In this document: piece by piece, positions 32,601 through 39,260 of the stretch | How positions within the stretch are numbered: the first letter of the stretch is position 1 | How the letters are laid out: the number at the start of each line of letters is the position of its first letter | Assembly: GCA_012932295.1 (NCBI GenBank) | Contig: JAAONU010000001.1 | Location: forward strand, 27,070,550 to 27,134,549 | Direction: 5' to 3' | DNA: 64,000 nt | From: Cyclina sinensis | Taxonomy: Eukaryota > Mollusca > Bivalvia > Venerida > Veneridae | The notes under the pieces: generated by a model | What the model saw: the letters and a program-made list of their open reading frames with translations, nothing else | Databases searched by the model: none | What the model was told of the DNA's origin: nothing | Translations under genes and position numbers: made by a program

Positions 32601-35375
32601 TGAATACCTAGGAACACTTTTTAAGTGGACTGCCAGGATATGACCAAAATCAGGCTGAAGCTGGCATCATGTTTGATAAAAGCAAGTTCTACCAGTACAG
32701 GTCGATGACTGAAAACAAGAGTTATTCAAGGGAAATTGTTAGAACTAAATATAAAAAAGTTGATACATTGTAATTTCTTAATCACCACCTGAAAAGTCTG
32801 AAATCTTTTTTTTTTTTAATTATTACTAAAATATGATTAATTTGCTTTGCCCCACTTTTGAGCTCACCTGAGCACAACTTGCTCATGCTGAGCTTTTGTG
32901 ATCCCCCTCTGTCCATTGTCATGTGTCATGCATATGATCCTTGGGTGGTCCCCTATCAAAGTTGTTCAAATGATTCCGGTTGGTTGCATCAGTAGGTCAC
33001 AGGGCCTGAAAAGGGGTTTCAAAAATGTAAATTCAAAAATGTTTTTTCTGAAACTACAGAGTCCAGAGCTTTGATATATAGTATATAACATCATCTACTA
33101 AAGTTGTTCAAATTATGCCTCTAGGGTGAAAATTGGCCCTGCCCTGGGGGTCATGGGTTTTCCTTATATGTATATATAGAAAAAAACTTCAAAAATCTTC
33201 CAATGGCTAGAGCTTAAATACTTGGCTTGAAACATCCTCTAGTGGACCTCTACCAAGATTGTTCAACTTATGGTACTCGGGTCAAAATTGACGCTGCCCT
33301 GGGGGTCATGGGTTTTCCTAAGTAAAAATTTAAAAGACCTTTTTCTGTGAAATCCCAAGGGCTAGTGTTTAGATATTTAGCATGAAACATCATCTAGTTA
33401 ACCTCTAACAAGATTGTTCAAATTATGGCCCTGAGGTCAACATTGGCCCTGCCCAGGGGTCATGGGTATTCCTTATGTATATAGTAAAACCTTCAAAAAT
33501 CTTCTCAGAAACCCAAGAGCTAGAGCTGAGATATTTTGCTTGAAACATTGTCTAGTGAACCTCTACCAAGATTGTTCAAATTATGGCCCTGCGATCAAAA
33601 CTGGCCCTGCCCTAGTGGGTCATGGGTTTTCCTTATATGTATCTAGTAAAACCTTCTAAAATCTTCTTCTCTGAAACGCTAAGGGCTACAGCTTAAATAT
33701 TTGGTGTGAAACATCGTCTAGTTGACCAAGATTGTACAAATTATTGCTCTGGGGTCAAAATTGGCTCCACCCCTGGAGGTCATGAGTTTTCCCTATCTGT
33801 ATGTAGTAAAACCTTTGAATAATCTTCTCTTCTGAAAACATATGGTTAGAGCTTAGATAATTTAGCGTGAAACATCATCTAGTGAACCTCTACCAAGAAT
33901 ATTCAAACTATGGTCCTAGGGTCAAAAAACCCTTCAACTCAATGTGCTTCTTCCAATGTGTTTGCCTTTGGAAATAGGAAAAGGTTGACTTGCGGTAGCT
34001 CTTGTTCAAATTCTTGAGATAAACACATTCATTAGCTTACAGCATTTCACACCAATACCATTCTGTCCTCAGGTGAGTGATCTGGGGCCAGTGGCCCCAT
34101 TTTTTGGAATCACATGCCATATAAGTGTAAAGGAGATGAGGAAATGTTGATACAGTTCAAAGGTTCTAAGAAGGAATTTTTTTTGCATAATGAATAACTT
34201 TTCATATTTCAATGAAAATTGAGTTATATGGAAAAAAAAAAAAAAAATGGTTGCATTAGAAAAAGAAATGTTAGTATATCTGGTTGGTAGGCTTTAATGC
34301 AAAAATGATTTTTCTGGATATAGTTCCAGTTTTAACTTCATTTCTAAAGCAAAGTGAAATTTCATGTACTTCTCTTTAAAAAAATGTTTAAACTGAAAAA
34401 TGTAAAAGTAATATTTTACCCACTGTTCTTTAACTTTAGCAGATATAGGATCTAAGAAGATATTTTCAAAAGTTCAGTTCGAACACAAAGCATGGGCATG
34501 TTGTTTTTAAACTTCTGTCAAATTGAACTTTCTCATATACAGATATGTGTTATTGAACATTATCATTAAGCAGTCATACCTATGAATATTGACATTTTGT
34601 CAACCTGGCTTTGAGGTCGAGTGATTTTTTACTTTCTGACTTAGATTTTGATCCCCTATTGCTGATCATTACAGTTTATGTGAGAAAGTTGGCAGTCTGT
34701 TACAGAGACTGGGAGTCTAGTACTGGTCTTTCCCAGGAAAGATGGTTAGATTTACTGCTTGCTCGGTATGACTTTGTTACAGGATGTTTAACTAACTCAG
34801 TTAAACCACTTAACATTTTGTTAAAGGAAATACACCAGTTTTAGAAGTTAGTTGTCTCTTCAAGCGTTATGAAGTATTATAATTGTAGATGACCATTGTG
34901 ATAGCAGGTTTTCATGTGAGAAGTTAACATAAATTGTAATACTTGCATCCTGTTGATTCAGTACACGTATATTATAATGTATATCATATAAGTTGCCATT
35001 TTGTCCAACAATCAGCCAAGAGTACAATGTACTACATGGAAATCCCATTTGTTTTATCACAGAACAAGTGTAAAGTGTATCTCAATCAAAATGTACAAAT
35101 GTGGTAACATTTCACCTGTAAAAACAATAGCTGTTTAGATATCTTTTTTTTATTATACTTCTAGCATTGACAATATGATGGTATATTTTCAGCCATGTTA
35201 TAATAATATGGATTACATATTAATGAGAGTTATCATTGTGTATCATTTCAGGCCATCTGCAAGAGCAAGTACTACACGCTCTGTTTTATCAATGCGCAGT
35301 AATGCTTCAGCACTTGATGACGATGATGATGATGATGATGAAGATGCCAACAAAACTAATGACACCACTGCTTGA
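2529..35375 (+). CDS. zip/MYH10-like: Non-muscle myosin II heavy chain, 3' part of gene (24 exons, 5' end missing)
   Basis: Actin-based motor heavy chain of bipolar non-muscle myosin II filaments (cytokinesis, cell cortex, adhesion). Joined exons: 2529-2699, 3173-3337, 4035-4149, 6561-6742, 8122-8313, 8609-8769, 8967-9075, 9379-9582, 9896-10044, 10360-10630, 11377-11525, 11863-12007, 12434-12646, 13438-13749, 14021-14173, 14574-14854, 15046-15226, 15613-15825, 16634-17013, 17703-17826, 18859-19067, 19491-19599, 22068-22237, 35252-35375. Total is 4482 nt with no frame break, giving 1493 residues, close to the length from the relay helix to the C terminus in animal non-muscle myosin II. Landmarks in order: [20 protein letters not shown] (relay helix), RKGMFRTV after loop 2, [20 protein letters not shown] (SH helices), [10 protein letters not shown] (converter), an IQ segment with [12 protein letters not shown], then an unbroken heptad rod with LKKYR at its end and an acidic tail. 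The sequence matches non-muscle/smooth type rather than striated muscle myosin. All introns are GT-AG. Motor residues before the relay helix lie outside the window. Confidence 0.96.
2737..2804 (+). repeat. Family A terminal fragment
   Basis: Short degenerate copy with the right-end signature GTAAGCAATCCAGG + CCATCATGGCCC, sitting 37 nt after the relay-helix exon. Confidence 0.65.
3173..3337 (+). CDS. Myosin II exon b: lower 50K domain
   Basis: 55 codons, phase 0, between TGTTTCAG and GTGAGC. It encodes [18 protein letters not shown] and ends FSMIHYAGK, conserved lower-50K sequence of myosin II. Confidence 0.95.
3338..4034 (+). other. Myosin II intron (no feature recognised)
   Basis: 697 nt, AT-rich, with an A-run at about 3774-3788. 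No repeat boundary or gene is recognised. Confidence 0.6.
4035..4149 (+). CDS. Myosin II exon c: lower 50K domain up to loop 2
   Basis: 115 nt, between ATATAG and GTAAAT. It starts [19 protein letters not shown] and ends in the first base of the codon that becomes Ala after splicing (GAT G|CT). Confidence 0.94.
5644..6553 (+). repeat. Family A copy 2, interrupted by a SINE
   Basis: GAGCATATGCTCAAGGTGAG at the left, internal GGTCCTTTTCCAA and GGTCCTCTACCAA units. It ends with the GACAGTTCTTGTT type terminus instead of the usual GGTGAGCGATCC end. The SINE at 5858-6155 splits it within its GGCAACAGAAAGG segment. Confidence 0.75.
5858..6155 (+). mobile_element. tRNA-derived SINE with target site duplication
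   Basis: The head resembles tRNA-Thr(AGT): A box TTAGCTCAATAGG, anticodon-loop-like TTAGTAA, B box GGTTCGACCCC. The body carries GTGGACTGACCGCC and ends ACTCAAAATCAAT. It is flanked by the direct repeat CAACAGAAA (5849-5857 and 6156-6164). The host family A sequence is continuous across it, so insertion is directly visible. Related copies are at 32412 and 44655. Confidence 0.88.
6561..6742 (+). CDS. Myosin II exon d: loop 2 and actin-binding segment
   Basis: 182 nt. It encodes a glycine-rich loop 2 ([20 protein letters not shown]), then [19 protein letters not shown] and [15 protein letters not shown]. The acceptor polypyrimidine tract is supplied directly by a repeat end (GACAGTTCTTGTTATTTTCAG shape, 6539-6560). 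Loop 2 is longer and less basic than in striated muscle myosins. Confidence 0.95.
6743..8121 (+). other. Myosin II intron mostly filled by family A copy 3
   Basis: The first 220 nt and last 190 nt are unassigned AT-rich DNA. The middle is the repeat 6967-7934. Confidence 0.65.
6967..7934 (+). repeat. Family A copy 3, full length
   Basis: Begins AGCTCACCTGAGCACAAATG and ends GTGAGCGATCCAAGGCCATA + ATGGCCCTCTTGTTT. Three diverged internal units share GAGCATCAGCTAGAGG and GGTCACTTGATTTT. Confidence 0.85.
8122..8313 (+). CDS. Myosin II exon e: SH1/SH2 helices and converter start
   Basis: 64 codons, phase 0, between TTCTTTAG and GTAATA. It encodes [20 protein letters not shown] and the reactive-thiol helices, then [10 protein letters not shown] and [12 protein letters not shown] of the converter. 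Confidence 0.95.
8609..8769 (+). CDS. Myosin II exon f: converter and first IQ motif
   Basis: 161 nt. Begins [20 protein letters not shown], then [15 protein letters not shown] and the first (essential light chain) IQ region [16 protein letters not shown]. It ends two bases into an Arg codon before GTATGT. Confidence 0.95.
8967..9075 (+). CDS. Myosin II exon g: second IQ motif and head-rod hinge
   Basis: 109 nt after CCCTTACAG. It encodes [20 protein letters not shown], the regulatory light chain IQ, then WRLFTK before the invariant proline that starts the rod in the next exon. Confidence 0.95.
9379..9582 (+). CDS. Myosin II exon h: start of S2 rod
   Basis: 68 codons, phase 0. [13 protein letters not shown] carries the head-rod junction proline. 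Heptads follow, ending [11 protein letters not shown] before GTAAAG. Confidence 0.93.
9583..9895 (+). other. Myosin II intron, nothing recognised
   Basis: 313 nt of AT-rich DNA without repeat signatures. Confidence 0.6.
9896..10044 (+). CDS. Myosin II exon i: S2 coiled coil
   Basis: 149 nt. [20 protein letters not shown] then a run of Glu (MEEEEEK). The donor is GTTAGT within the Gln codon CA|A, rejoined by the next exon as [12 protein letters not shown]. Confidence 0.92.
10045..10359 (+). other. Myosin II intron, nothing recognised
   Basis: 315 nt of AT-rich DNA. An in-frame TAG follows the donor within four codons. Confidence 0.6.
10360..10630 (+). CDS. Myosin II exon j: S2 coiled coil
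   Basis: 271 nt between ATTTTCAG and GTAAGA. It encodes [20 protein letters not shown] and [20 protein letters not shown], ending [10 protein letters not shown]. Confidence 0.94.
10631..11376 (+). other. Myosin II intron with decayed repeat
   Basis: 746 nt. The stretch from about 10750 to 11096 resembles a decayed dispersed repeat ending GTGACAGTTCTTGTTG (11081-11096). Pyrimidine runs follow at 11156-11187. Confidence 0.55.
11377..11525 (+). CDS. Myosin II exon k: rod
   Basis: 149 nt between GTTTTAG and [26 protein letters not shown], then [20 protein letters not shown], the last Arg split AG|A. Confidence 0.93.
11526..11862 (+). other. Myosin II intron with 41-nt poly-T tract
   Basis: 337 nt. 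Uninterrupted T at 11583-11623, otherwise unremarkable. Confidence 0.7.
11863..12007 (+). CDS. Myosin II exon l: rod
   Basis: 145 nt. [20 protein letters not shown], ending [10 protein letters not shown] before GTAACA. Confidence 0.93.
12008..12433 (+). other. Myosin II intron, low-complexity start
   Basis: 426 nt. T-rich run at about 12041-12058 followed by a G run. No other feature. Confidence 0.6.
12434..12646 (+). CDS. Myosin II exon m: rod
   Basis: 71 codons, phase 0, after [29 protein letters not shown] is the conserved [17 protein letters not shown] block. Ends ELENARK before GTGAGA. Confidence 0.95.
12647..13437 (+). other. Myosin II intron with degenerate family A copy
   Basis: 791 nt. 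From about 12710 a degenerate repeat can be followed to its right end GGGCCATCATGGCCCGCTTG at 13201-13220. Confidence 0.55.
13438..13749 (+). CDS. Myosin II exon n: rod
   Basis: 104 codons, phase 0, between ATTATAG and [26 protein letters not shown], continuous heptads, ending [12 protein letters not shown]. It corresponds to the KANLEKAKQTLENE segment of vertebrate rods. Confidence 0.94.
14021..14173 (+). CDS. Myosin II exon o: rod
   Basis: 51 codons, phase 0, between TTGTTTTAG and [26 protein letters not shown], then [20 protein letters not shown]. Confidence 0.94.
14174..14573 (+). other. Myosin II intron, nothing recognised
   Basis: 400 nt of AT-rich DNA. The next intron (14855-15045) carries a 22-T tract at 14870-14891. 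Confidence 0.6.
14574..14854 (+). CDS. Myosin II exon p: rod
   Basis: 281 nt between TCTTGTAG and GTAATG. It includes the conserved [19 protein letters not shown] stretch near its end. The final Arg is split AG|G. Confidence 0.95.
15046..15226 (+). CDS. Myosin II exon q: rod
   Basis: 181 nt. [20 protein letters not shown], ending in the conserved STKDDVGKN before a GTATAT donor. Confidence 0.94.
15227..15612 (+). other. Myosin II intron, nothing recognised
   Basis: 386 nt of AT-rich DNA with a short T run at about 15406-15415. Confidence 0.6.
15613..15825 (+). CDS. Myosin II exon r: rod
   Basis: 71 codons, phase 0. [40 protein letters not shown] and [14 protein letters not shown] are near-identical to the family. 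Ends SLIRQ before GTGAAA. Confidence 0.95.
16152..16622 (+). repeat. Three tandem ~152-bp units ending at a splice acceptor
   Basis: Units start TTTAACATTGGCCAAAACTT (about 16152), then 16304 and 16455 with the same TAACATTGG core. Each carries TTGGACAAGACCTTCC and CTATATTTATTT-like blocks. The last ends CATCTTACAGTATCAGTTCT just before the exon at 16634. Confidence 0.8.
16634..17013 (+). CDS. Myosin II exon s: rod (longest exon)
   Basis: 380 nt. [20 protein letters not shown], then [20 protein letters not shown] and [20 protein letters not shown], the assembly-competent part of light meromyosin. Its acceptor (CATTGCAG) lies only 13 nt after a repeat end, TATCAGTTCTTATT. Confidence 0.95.
17014..17702 (+). 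other. Myosin II intron with family B-like repeat
   Basis: 689 nt. About 17040-17342 is a dispersed repeat ending TTAATGACTGTTCTAGTTTT. The rest is AT-rich and unassigned. Confidence 0.6.
17703..17826 (+). CDS. Myosin II exon t: rod
   Basis: 124 nt after ATATTCAAG. It rejoins [23 protein letters not shown] and ends [13 protein letters not shown] before GTTGGT. Confidence 0.93.
17827..18858 (+). other. Myosin II intron with poly-A tract and family B-like repeat
   Basis: 1032 nt. A 24-A tract lies at 18302-18325. About 18360-18772 is a repeat with ~150-bp units (each with CCATCGTAGCAAAATCTTGT or a close variant) ending CATTCAGTGATGGCTCTAGT. Confidence 0.65.
18859..19067 (+). CDS. Myosin II exon u: rod
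   Basis: 209 nt between TTTACAG and [26 protein letters not shown], then [20 protein letters not shown] and [18 protein letters not shown]. Confidence 0.94.
19068..19490 (+). other. Myosin II intron, nothing recognised
   Basis: 423 nt of AT-rich DNA. Confidence 0.6.
19491..19599 (+). CDS. Myosin II exon v: rod
   Basis: 109 nt after [29 protein letters not shown], then [16 protein letters not shown] before GTAGGC. Equivalent to the vertebrate RRTEKKLKDVLLQVDDERR block. Confidence 0.95.
19600..22067 (+). other. Myosin II intron, no exon or clear repeat seen
   Basis: 2468 nt, strongly AT-rich. A short piece near 21477-21530 (CCAGTTCACTGGGGGGACTA then GTCAGTCTGTCTG) resembles the left end of a dispersed repeat. 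No exon candidate. Confidence 0.55.
22068..22237 (+). CDS. Myosin II exon w: end of coiled-coil rod
   Basis: 170 nt between AATTTCAG and [26 protein letters not shown], ending [10 protein letters not shown] with Arg split AG|G. This is the C-terminal end of the helical rod. Confidence 0.95.
22871..24418. mobile_element. hAT-like non-autonomous DNA transposon (1.55 kb)
   Basis: Ends are inverted: CATAGGTGACAGTATCACTG on the left, and the complement of the right end reads CACAGGTGACAGTATCAAAG. It is flanked by an 8-bp near-perfect direct repeat CACCCGAG (22863-22870) / CACCTGAG (24419-24426), the target size of hAT elements. No transposase ORF is visible. It carries a nested TATACCCCC repeat. 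Confidence 0.75.
23628..24263 (+). repeat. Family B copy nested inside the hAT-like element
   Basis: Begins TTATACCCCCTGCACAACAA with GTTGTAAGGAGGGTATA, forming a terminal stem-loop. It has about three ~150-bp units with 'CTTCATAGGTAAATAGATCT'-like cores and ends GTGGCAGTTCTAGTTTTT. Confidence 0.75.
25671..25774. repeat. Three-copy 36-bp minisatellite with internal palindrome
   Basis: Units at 25671, 25707 and 25743. Each contains ACTAGATGGCTTG-like sequence, and the middle one has the palindrome GTCCTACTGTAGGAC. It lies 90 nt before the candidate micro-exon. Confidence 0.8.
25865..25873 (+). CDS. Candidate 9-nt cassette micro-exon of myosin II (adds Glu-Ser-Arg)
   Basis: AGAGAGCAG lies between a strong acceptor (pyrimidine-rich from about 25838, ending TTTACACAG at 25864) and a consensus donor CAG|GTAAGT. 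Spliced between 22237 and 35252 it preserves frame: TAT AGA GAG AGC AGG CCA gives Y-R-E-S-R-P where skipping gives Y-R-P. It would insert three residues, including a Ser, at the rod/tail junction. No transcript evidence is available, and chance occurrence of such a pair within 13 kb is possible. Confidence 0.45.
26196..26532 (+). repeat. Family B copy (TATACCCCC type)
   Basis: Starts TTATACCCCCCTAAACAAAG and TTTGGGGGTATA, a strong terminal stem-loop. Two units share CCGGAGYATAACTTGAAAAC. Ends GCATTCAGTGATAGTTCTAG. Confidence 0.8.
26573..28236 (+). repeat. Family A copy 5 with many tandem units
   Basis: AGCTCATCTGAGCATATGTT at the left, GGTGAGCAATATAGGGCCAT at the right. Around nine or ten diverged units of about 110-150 bp share TTTGTCTTGATGAT and AGGTCACCTGG motifs. 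Confidence 0.8.
28716..29129 (+). repeat. Family B-like degenerate repeat
   Basis: Begins TTATCCCCCTCATACTTGAG. Two units share CAAACTASTCTTYCAGTTTT and 'GAGTTATCTC(C/A)CATT' cores. The right end is cut by the adjacent pogo-like element. Confidence 0.6.
29132..30068. mobile_element. pogo/Tigger-like non-autonomous element (937 bp)
   Basis: Left end CAGTGGAACATCGCTAGTTC. The complement of the right end is CAGTGGAACATAAATAGTCA. It is flanked by TA dinucleotides (29130-29131, 30069-30070), the Tc1/mariner/pogo target. Interior TTCGGATTACTGA and TTCGGACTGCTGA motifs repeat in the way of Tigger relatives. No transposase ORF. Confidence 0.8.
30755..30970. mobile_element. piggyBac-like MITE (216 bp including TTAA targets)
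   Basis: The first 19 bases TTAACCCTTAACCTGCTGA are perfectly inverted at the other end. TTAA plus CCCTTAA termini is the piggyBac signature. The interior contains GTGCAGTCTGACCAGGCTCT and has no ORF. Confidence 0.9.
32412..32690 (+). mobile_element. tRNA-derived SINE, second copy
   Basis: A box ATAGCTCTGTTAGTAGAG, B box GGGTTCAGACCCTG, then CTAAATTTCTCCATG, GTGGACTGCCAGGATATGAC and CATCATGTTTGATAAA. Same body order as the SINE at 5858, but the head is diverged. Target duplication is not resolved. Confidence 0.75.
32861..34110 (+). repeat. Family A copy 6 with ~157-bp tandem units
   Basis: AGCTCACCTGAGCACAACTT at left, CTCAGGTGAGTGATCTGGGG at right. The TCATGGG/TCATGAG core recurs at 33151, 33306, 33460, 33620 and 33780, a period of 154-160 bp. 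Confidence 0.85.
35252..35375 (+). CDS. Myosin II last exon: non-helical tail and stop
   Basis: 124 nt after CATTTCAG, 40 residues after the split Arg, then TGA. It begins [20 protein letters not shown] (basic, Ser/Thr-rich, potential kinase sites by composition). An acidic run of eight Asp plus Glu-Asp follows, encoded by a GAT microsatellite, then NKTNDTTA. Length and charge pattern suit the non-helical tail of non-muscle myosin II, which tunes filament assembly. Confidence 0.93.
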
Positions 35376-38200
35376 AACCATGACAACCTGACTGTTTGGA
35401 AAATAAACAATTCAGCAGACAATTTTTACAGTTAATACAGAGCAATAATATCCCTGTGTATATTCTTATCTTGCTTTCGGGGCATCATGCTGATAACTAT
35501 AAATAAACTAATAGTGAAGGTTTTTATTTGGTTTTTTTTGGAAAATTTTGTGAATGCTGTTAAATAATTGTATTATGTTTTGACAAAGAAGAGAAAAGTG
35601 ATTGAAATGAAATTTTGGACTTTGTAATTATAGATGCATGTTAAAACAAAATTAATGAAACATGGAAAAAAAAAATGAGATGTTTGTTATTTTGTGCTTT
35701 GTTAATGAAAGTGTATCCTCCTATATGTATAAAAACAAGTGATAGCATACCTACGTGCCTGCATAACATGTGATATATAAGCCAATAACATTAGTGTGAA
35801 GGGGAACAACTCTGTTAGCATGTACTTTTTAATGTGTAAGGTATATAAAAGTCTCTTGCGTATAACAATGTGTACAAGTGCTAATATAAAATCATATTTT
35901 CATATTTTGTTTCCATATTTTTGCAAGCCAAGCTCTATTTGGCTACCATACCAGCTTTGCTATTGTTTTCTTTTATTTCATTAATTCAGCAAAATAATAC
36001 AAGACAACATAATGCCTCTGTTGTATTGTATCACACAGATATAACTGTTTGTCTAAAACATGGAGGCATTCATGTCCTATCATATAAATACTAACTACAT
36101 GTAAGCTATTTAGAATAGATTAAATACTAATGGATGTAGGCAATTAGCTTAAATTAGGAGTAATTACTTGGAAAAACAGCCATTTTTAAACATTTATCCC
36201 TGCTAATGCATTCCATTAAATTACGTTACTGTAATCATTTATTAGGTAAGCTTTCATACACTATTTAGTCACCATTTTTGTTTTTGGCTTTCAGCAGTTA
36301 ATGTGGATTAAGTTAGTTTCAGGATTGAGTTATGAGTTAAAAAAGATTGTGTTTGTTGGTATATTAAAACCTGTAGTATGTTAAAGCAAAGCATTGTACT
36401 TTCTGGTAGGTGACTGGCTTTTTGTTTGTTGAAGCTTATATTTAATGACAAATGATAGAAATAATTATTACAAAAAAAAGTGTGTTGCATTGAAAATGAG
36501 AAATTACTGTCTCAGAATTGTGATGAAAGCAGATGAAAGATTCCTTACTGGTTCAGTTTAAACTTGGGTGGTTATTTCTATGATTGAGTTGTGTCAGATG
36601 AAACTTGCTTGATTTTGTTAAGAATTGATTTGAATACATGAAGCATGACTAATTTTCCTATTACAGTTTCAAGCTGAGTAAGTTTATGACAAGTAAAGAT
36701 TGTCCAGTTTGCACTGTTAAGGGGTTGGTGATGATGTTTTTTTCTTACAGATGTTTTTTACAGGACAGATTAAATCTGTTGTAGATAGTAAAGAAGTTAG
36801 CATGTCAAAAGCCAGAAGTGTTTGGTATTGTATCCTGTCCAAGGGAATGGAAATTTTTCTTTATTTGAAGACAAGTTTTCACTGAATCAGTGACAAAAAA
36901 ATACTTTGTTACTTGTTGAAGTCTTTTTATCAAACGTTATTGTTGAATGATGAGGACTTGAGATTGTAATAAACCCAAGTTACCATAGTTGTAGCTGTTA
37001 GTTTTGTTTCTCGTAGGTTTTTTTTTTGTTTTTTTTACAACAAAGCATTGAATTAATTATTATACTATGTATATACTATTAATTAATTATATATATATAT
37101 AGGTGGATATAGGTATTTAACAATCTTTTTAGGTTTGCAGAACTAACTTAGCCTTAGTTTAAAATTTACTGTTAGTTAGATGCAGTATTAAGACTTTTTT
37201 TGTATCTAATATACTAACAAAGTTTGAAAATGAAGAGGGAATTTAGAAGAAAAAAAAGCAGCATATATACGAAAAGAGTTGGAAATTCTCAGCAAACTTG
37301 TGTTCACAAAGAAGCATTCATTCACCATTAGATATTTCTCTTATTTGAACTATTACCATAACATCTCTGTTTAAAGAATGATTTCATTTGCTTGCCATGG
37401 TATATAGGGCTTATATATATTCATGTCTGTTAAGATTTAGCACTGCTGTACTTCAGTACAGGTGTACATGCCATAGTTCACATCTAGTAGGAAATTTCGT
37501 GGCTTCCTAATTGGGTTAGGACTGTTCAGCAATTTCGGAAGTGAAATTTCTGCTATGCTATGTATTAGTTAAAGTTCATAAAAATGTTTCTAGTTGCTTT
37601 AATTTGTTACTTGCAAGGACTTCCCTAAAATGTTTGAACGTTGTATTAGTGGTGACATTTTGAAAAGAGGTTAGACGGTAATCCGGTACTAGTAAGAGAG
37701 GTTCTCGAACCTTTTGGTAAAACATTTCTATATAGCCCCCTTTTTACACAGGTTGGAATTTTTTTGAATGAAAGTGCCAAGTCTGTTTACGTTACTGAAT
37801 GTATGTTTTATAGTTCACAAAAAGCAAATATTCATAATTATAATACTTACTTGTTATTTGCATGTATTACATACTCACAAAAGCATATCAAATTCTTTTC
37901 AAAAATCTGCTTTGCATATGTAATGTAATGCAATGCTAATTTTGCTATTATTTTAACATTTTAGTTTTCCATTTCCCAGTAGAATAAATTATTATAAAGG
38001 AATTTCATATAAGCAGGATATGGTAGAAAGAATAAGTACTACATTTTTTCAAATGGTGCAAACACTAGTGGTTTATTCATGGTTGTCTGTAACAAATGAA
38101 GATTGTTCATAAGACATCAGTGCAGTGGTCTTCTCCAAATCATTTTGATCCTAAGTAGCATTTCAGTTAACAACATTTAAAGTAGTTTCCAGGTTATTGC
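35376..38200 (+). other. Myosin II 3' UTR and downstream sequence
   Basis: AT-rich and free of recognised repeat families. AATAAA occurs at 35402-35407 (27 nt after the stop), 35512-35517, 36968-36973 and 37983-37988. Which is used cannot be told, and a long 3' UTR reaching about 36990 is plausible. An AT dinucleotide run lies at 37090-37100. Confidence 0.6.
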
Positions 38201-38435
38201 TTTTCTTGATTTTTGTTTTGTTTTGTATATTTTCTTCACTTTGCTGTAGCTATTATATTCATGTATGATCATTTTGTAATGGGAACAAAGTATTTTTATG
38301 AATCTATCATTAAACGTTTGAAAGGAAATTTTGAGTTATTTTATTATTTCTTATTTATCCCATTGGACAAATTGTCAAAACTTGTGAAATGTATGGTCTC
38401 AGAAGGGTGCAGGGGGCTGACCAAGGGGAATTTGA

Positions 38436-38895
38436 CCTTTTTTATGCCCACCGCCATAAAAAGGGAGGGCGGACACATACAGTGTTACCCCTGTCCATGT
38501 GTGTTTGAAAAAGTGCAAACTTCGTGTTCAGTCCATAACTTCTGCATGCATGAGATTTGAAAAAAAAAATTTGTATACATGACTGCCTTAAGTAGATGAT
38601 GTGTCACTTGTAAGACCCAGTTCCCTAGGTCATAGCAGGGGACTGAACTTTGTCATATAGTCTTAGTGCAGTTGGAGTTCATGTCTGGTCTATAACTTCT
38701 GCATGCATGATGGGATTTCAAAATAAATTGGTACATTTGACCGCAATAAGATGATGCATCACGTGCAAGACAAAGGTCATGGTCACAGCAGTGGATTAAA
38801 CTTGGTATATTTATCTGGTCCATAACTTCCGCATGCATGATGGTATTTCAATATCAATTCTCACACTTGACCACCATAAGTACAGGATGCCACTT
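38436..38895 (+). repeat. Dispersed repeat with three ~145-bp units
   Basis: Starts TTATGCCCACCGCCATAAAA + AGGGAGGGCGGACA, a terminal stem-loop. CCATAACTTCTGCATGCATG recurs near 38533, 38690 (as TATAACTTCTGC) and 38820 (as CATAACTTCCGC). No coding capacity. Confidence 0.7.
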
Positions 38896-38896
38896 T

Positions 38897-39260
38897 TAGC
38901 TCATCTGTTTTTGAAGAAAAAGTCTAGCTTTTATGGTTACTGAGTCATTGTAGTTGGCTTGTGCTAAAACTTAAATGTAGCTGATTATTCATAAGACTTT
39001 GATATTTGGTGTGTAGCATTGTCTATTGGACCTCTACCATGTTGGTTCAAATCATGACCCCAGGGTCAATATTTGCCCCACCCTGGGGCTTATATATAGT
39101 CATATAGGAAAAACTCTAAAACCTGACAGAGCTTTGTACCGGTAATTTGATGTGAGGCATCCTCTTGTAGACCTCTACAAAGATTGTTCATATGTCCCTG
39201 GGATTAAAATTAGCCCCACTCCAGGGGTCACTTGGTTTTTTGCATAGACTTACATAGCAA
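38897..39260 (+). repeat. Family A copy 7, truncated
   Basis: AGCTCATCTG at the left, then two units with GGACCTCTACCATG / GACCTCTACAAAG and CAGGGGTCACTTGGTTTTTT. The right end is missing. Confidence 0.65.

Larger units (their letters stand above)
22238..35251 (+). other. Last intron of myosin II, 13 kb, packed with mobile elements
   Basis: 13,014 nt separate the end of the rod from the tail exon. It holds nested transposons (22380-25022), a minisatellite (25671-25774), the candidate micro-exon (25865-25873), and family B (26196-26532, 28716-29129). It also holds family A (26573-28236, 32861-34110), a pogo/Tigger-like element (29132-30068), a piggyBac-like MITE (30755-30970) and a SINE (32412-32690). 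Remaining stretches (25023-25670, 30069-30754, 30971-32411, 34111-35251) are AT-rich with nothing recognised. Confidence 0.85.
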
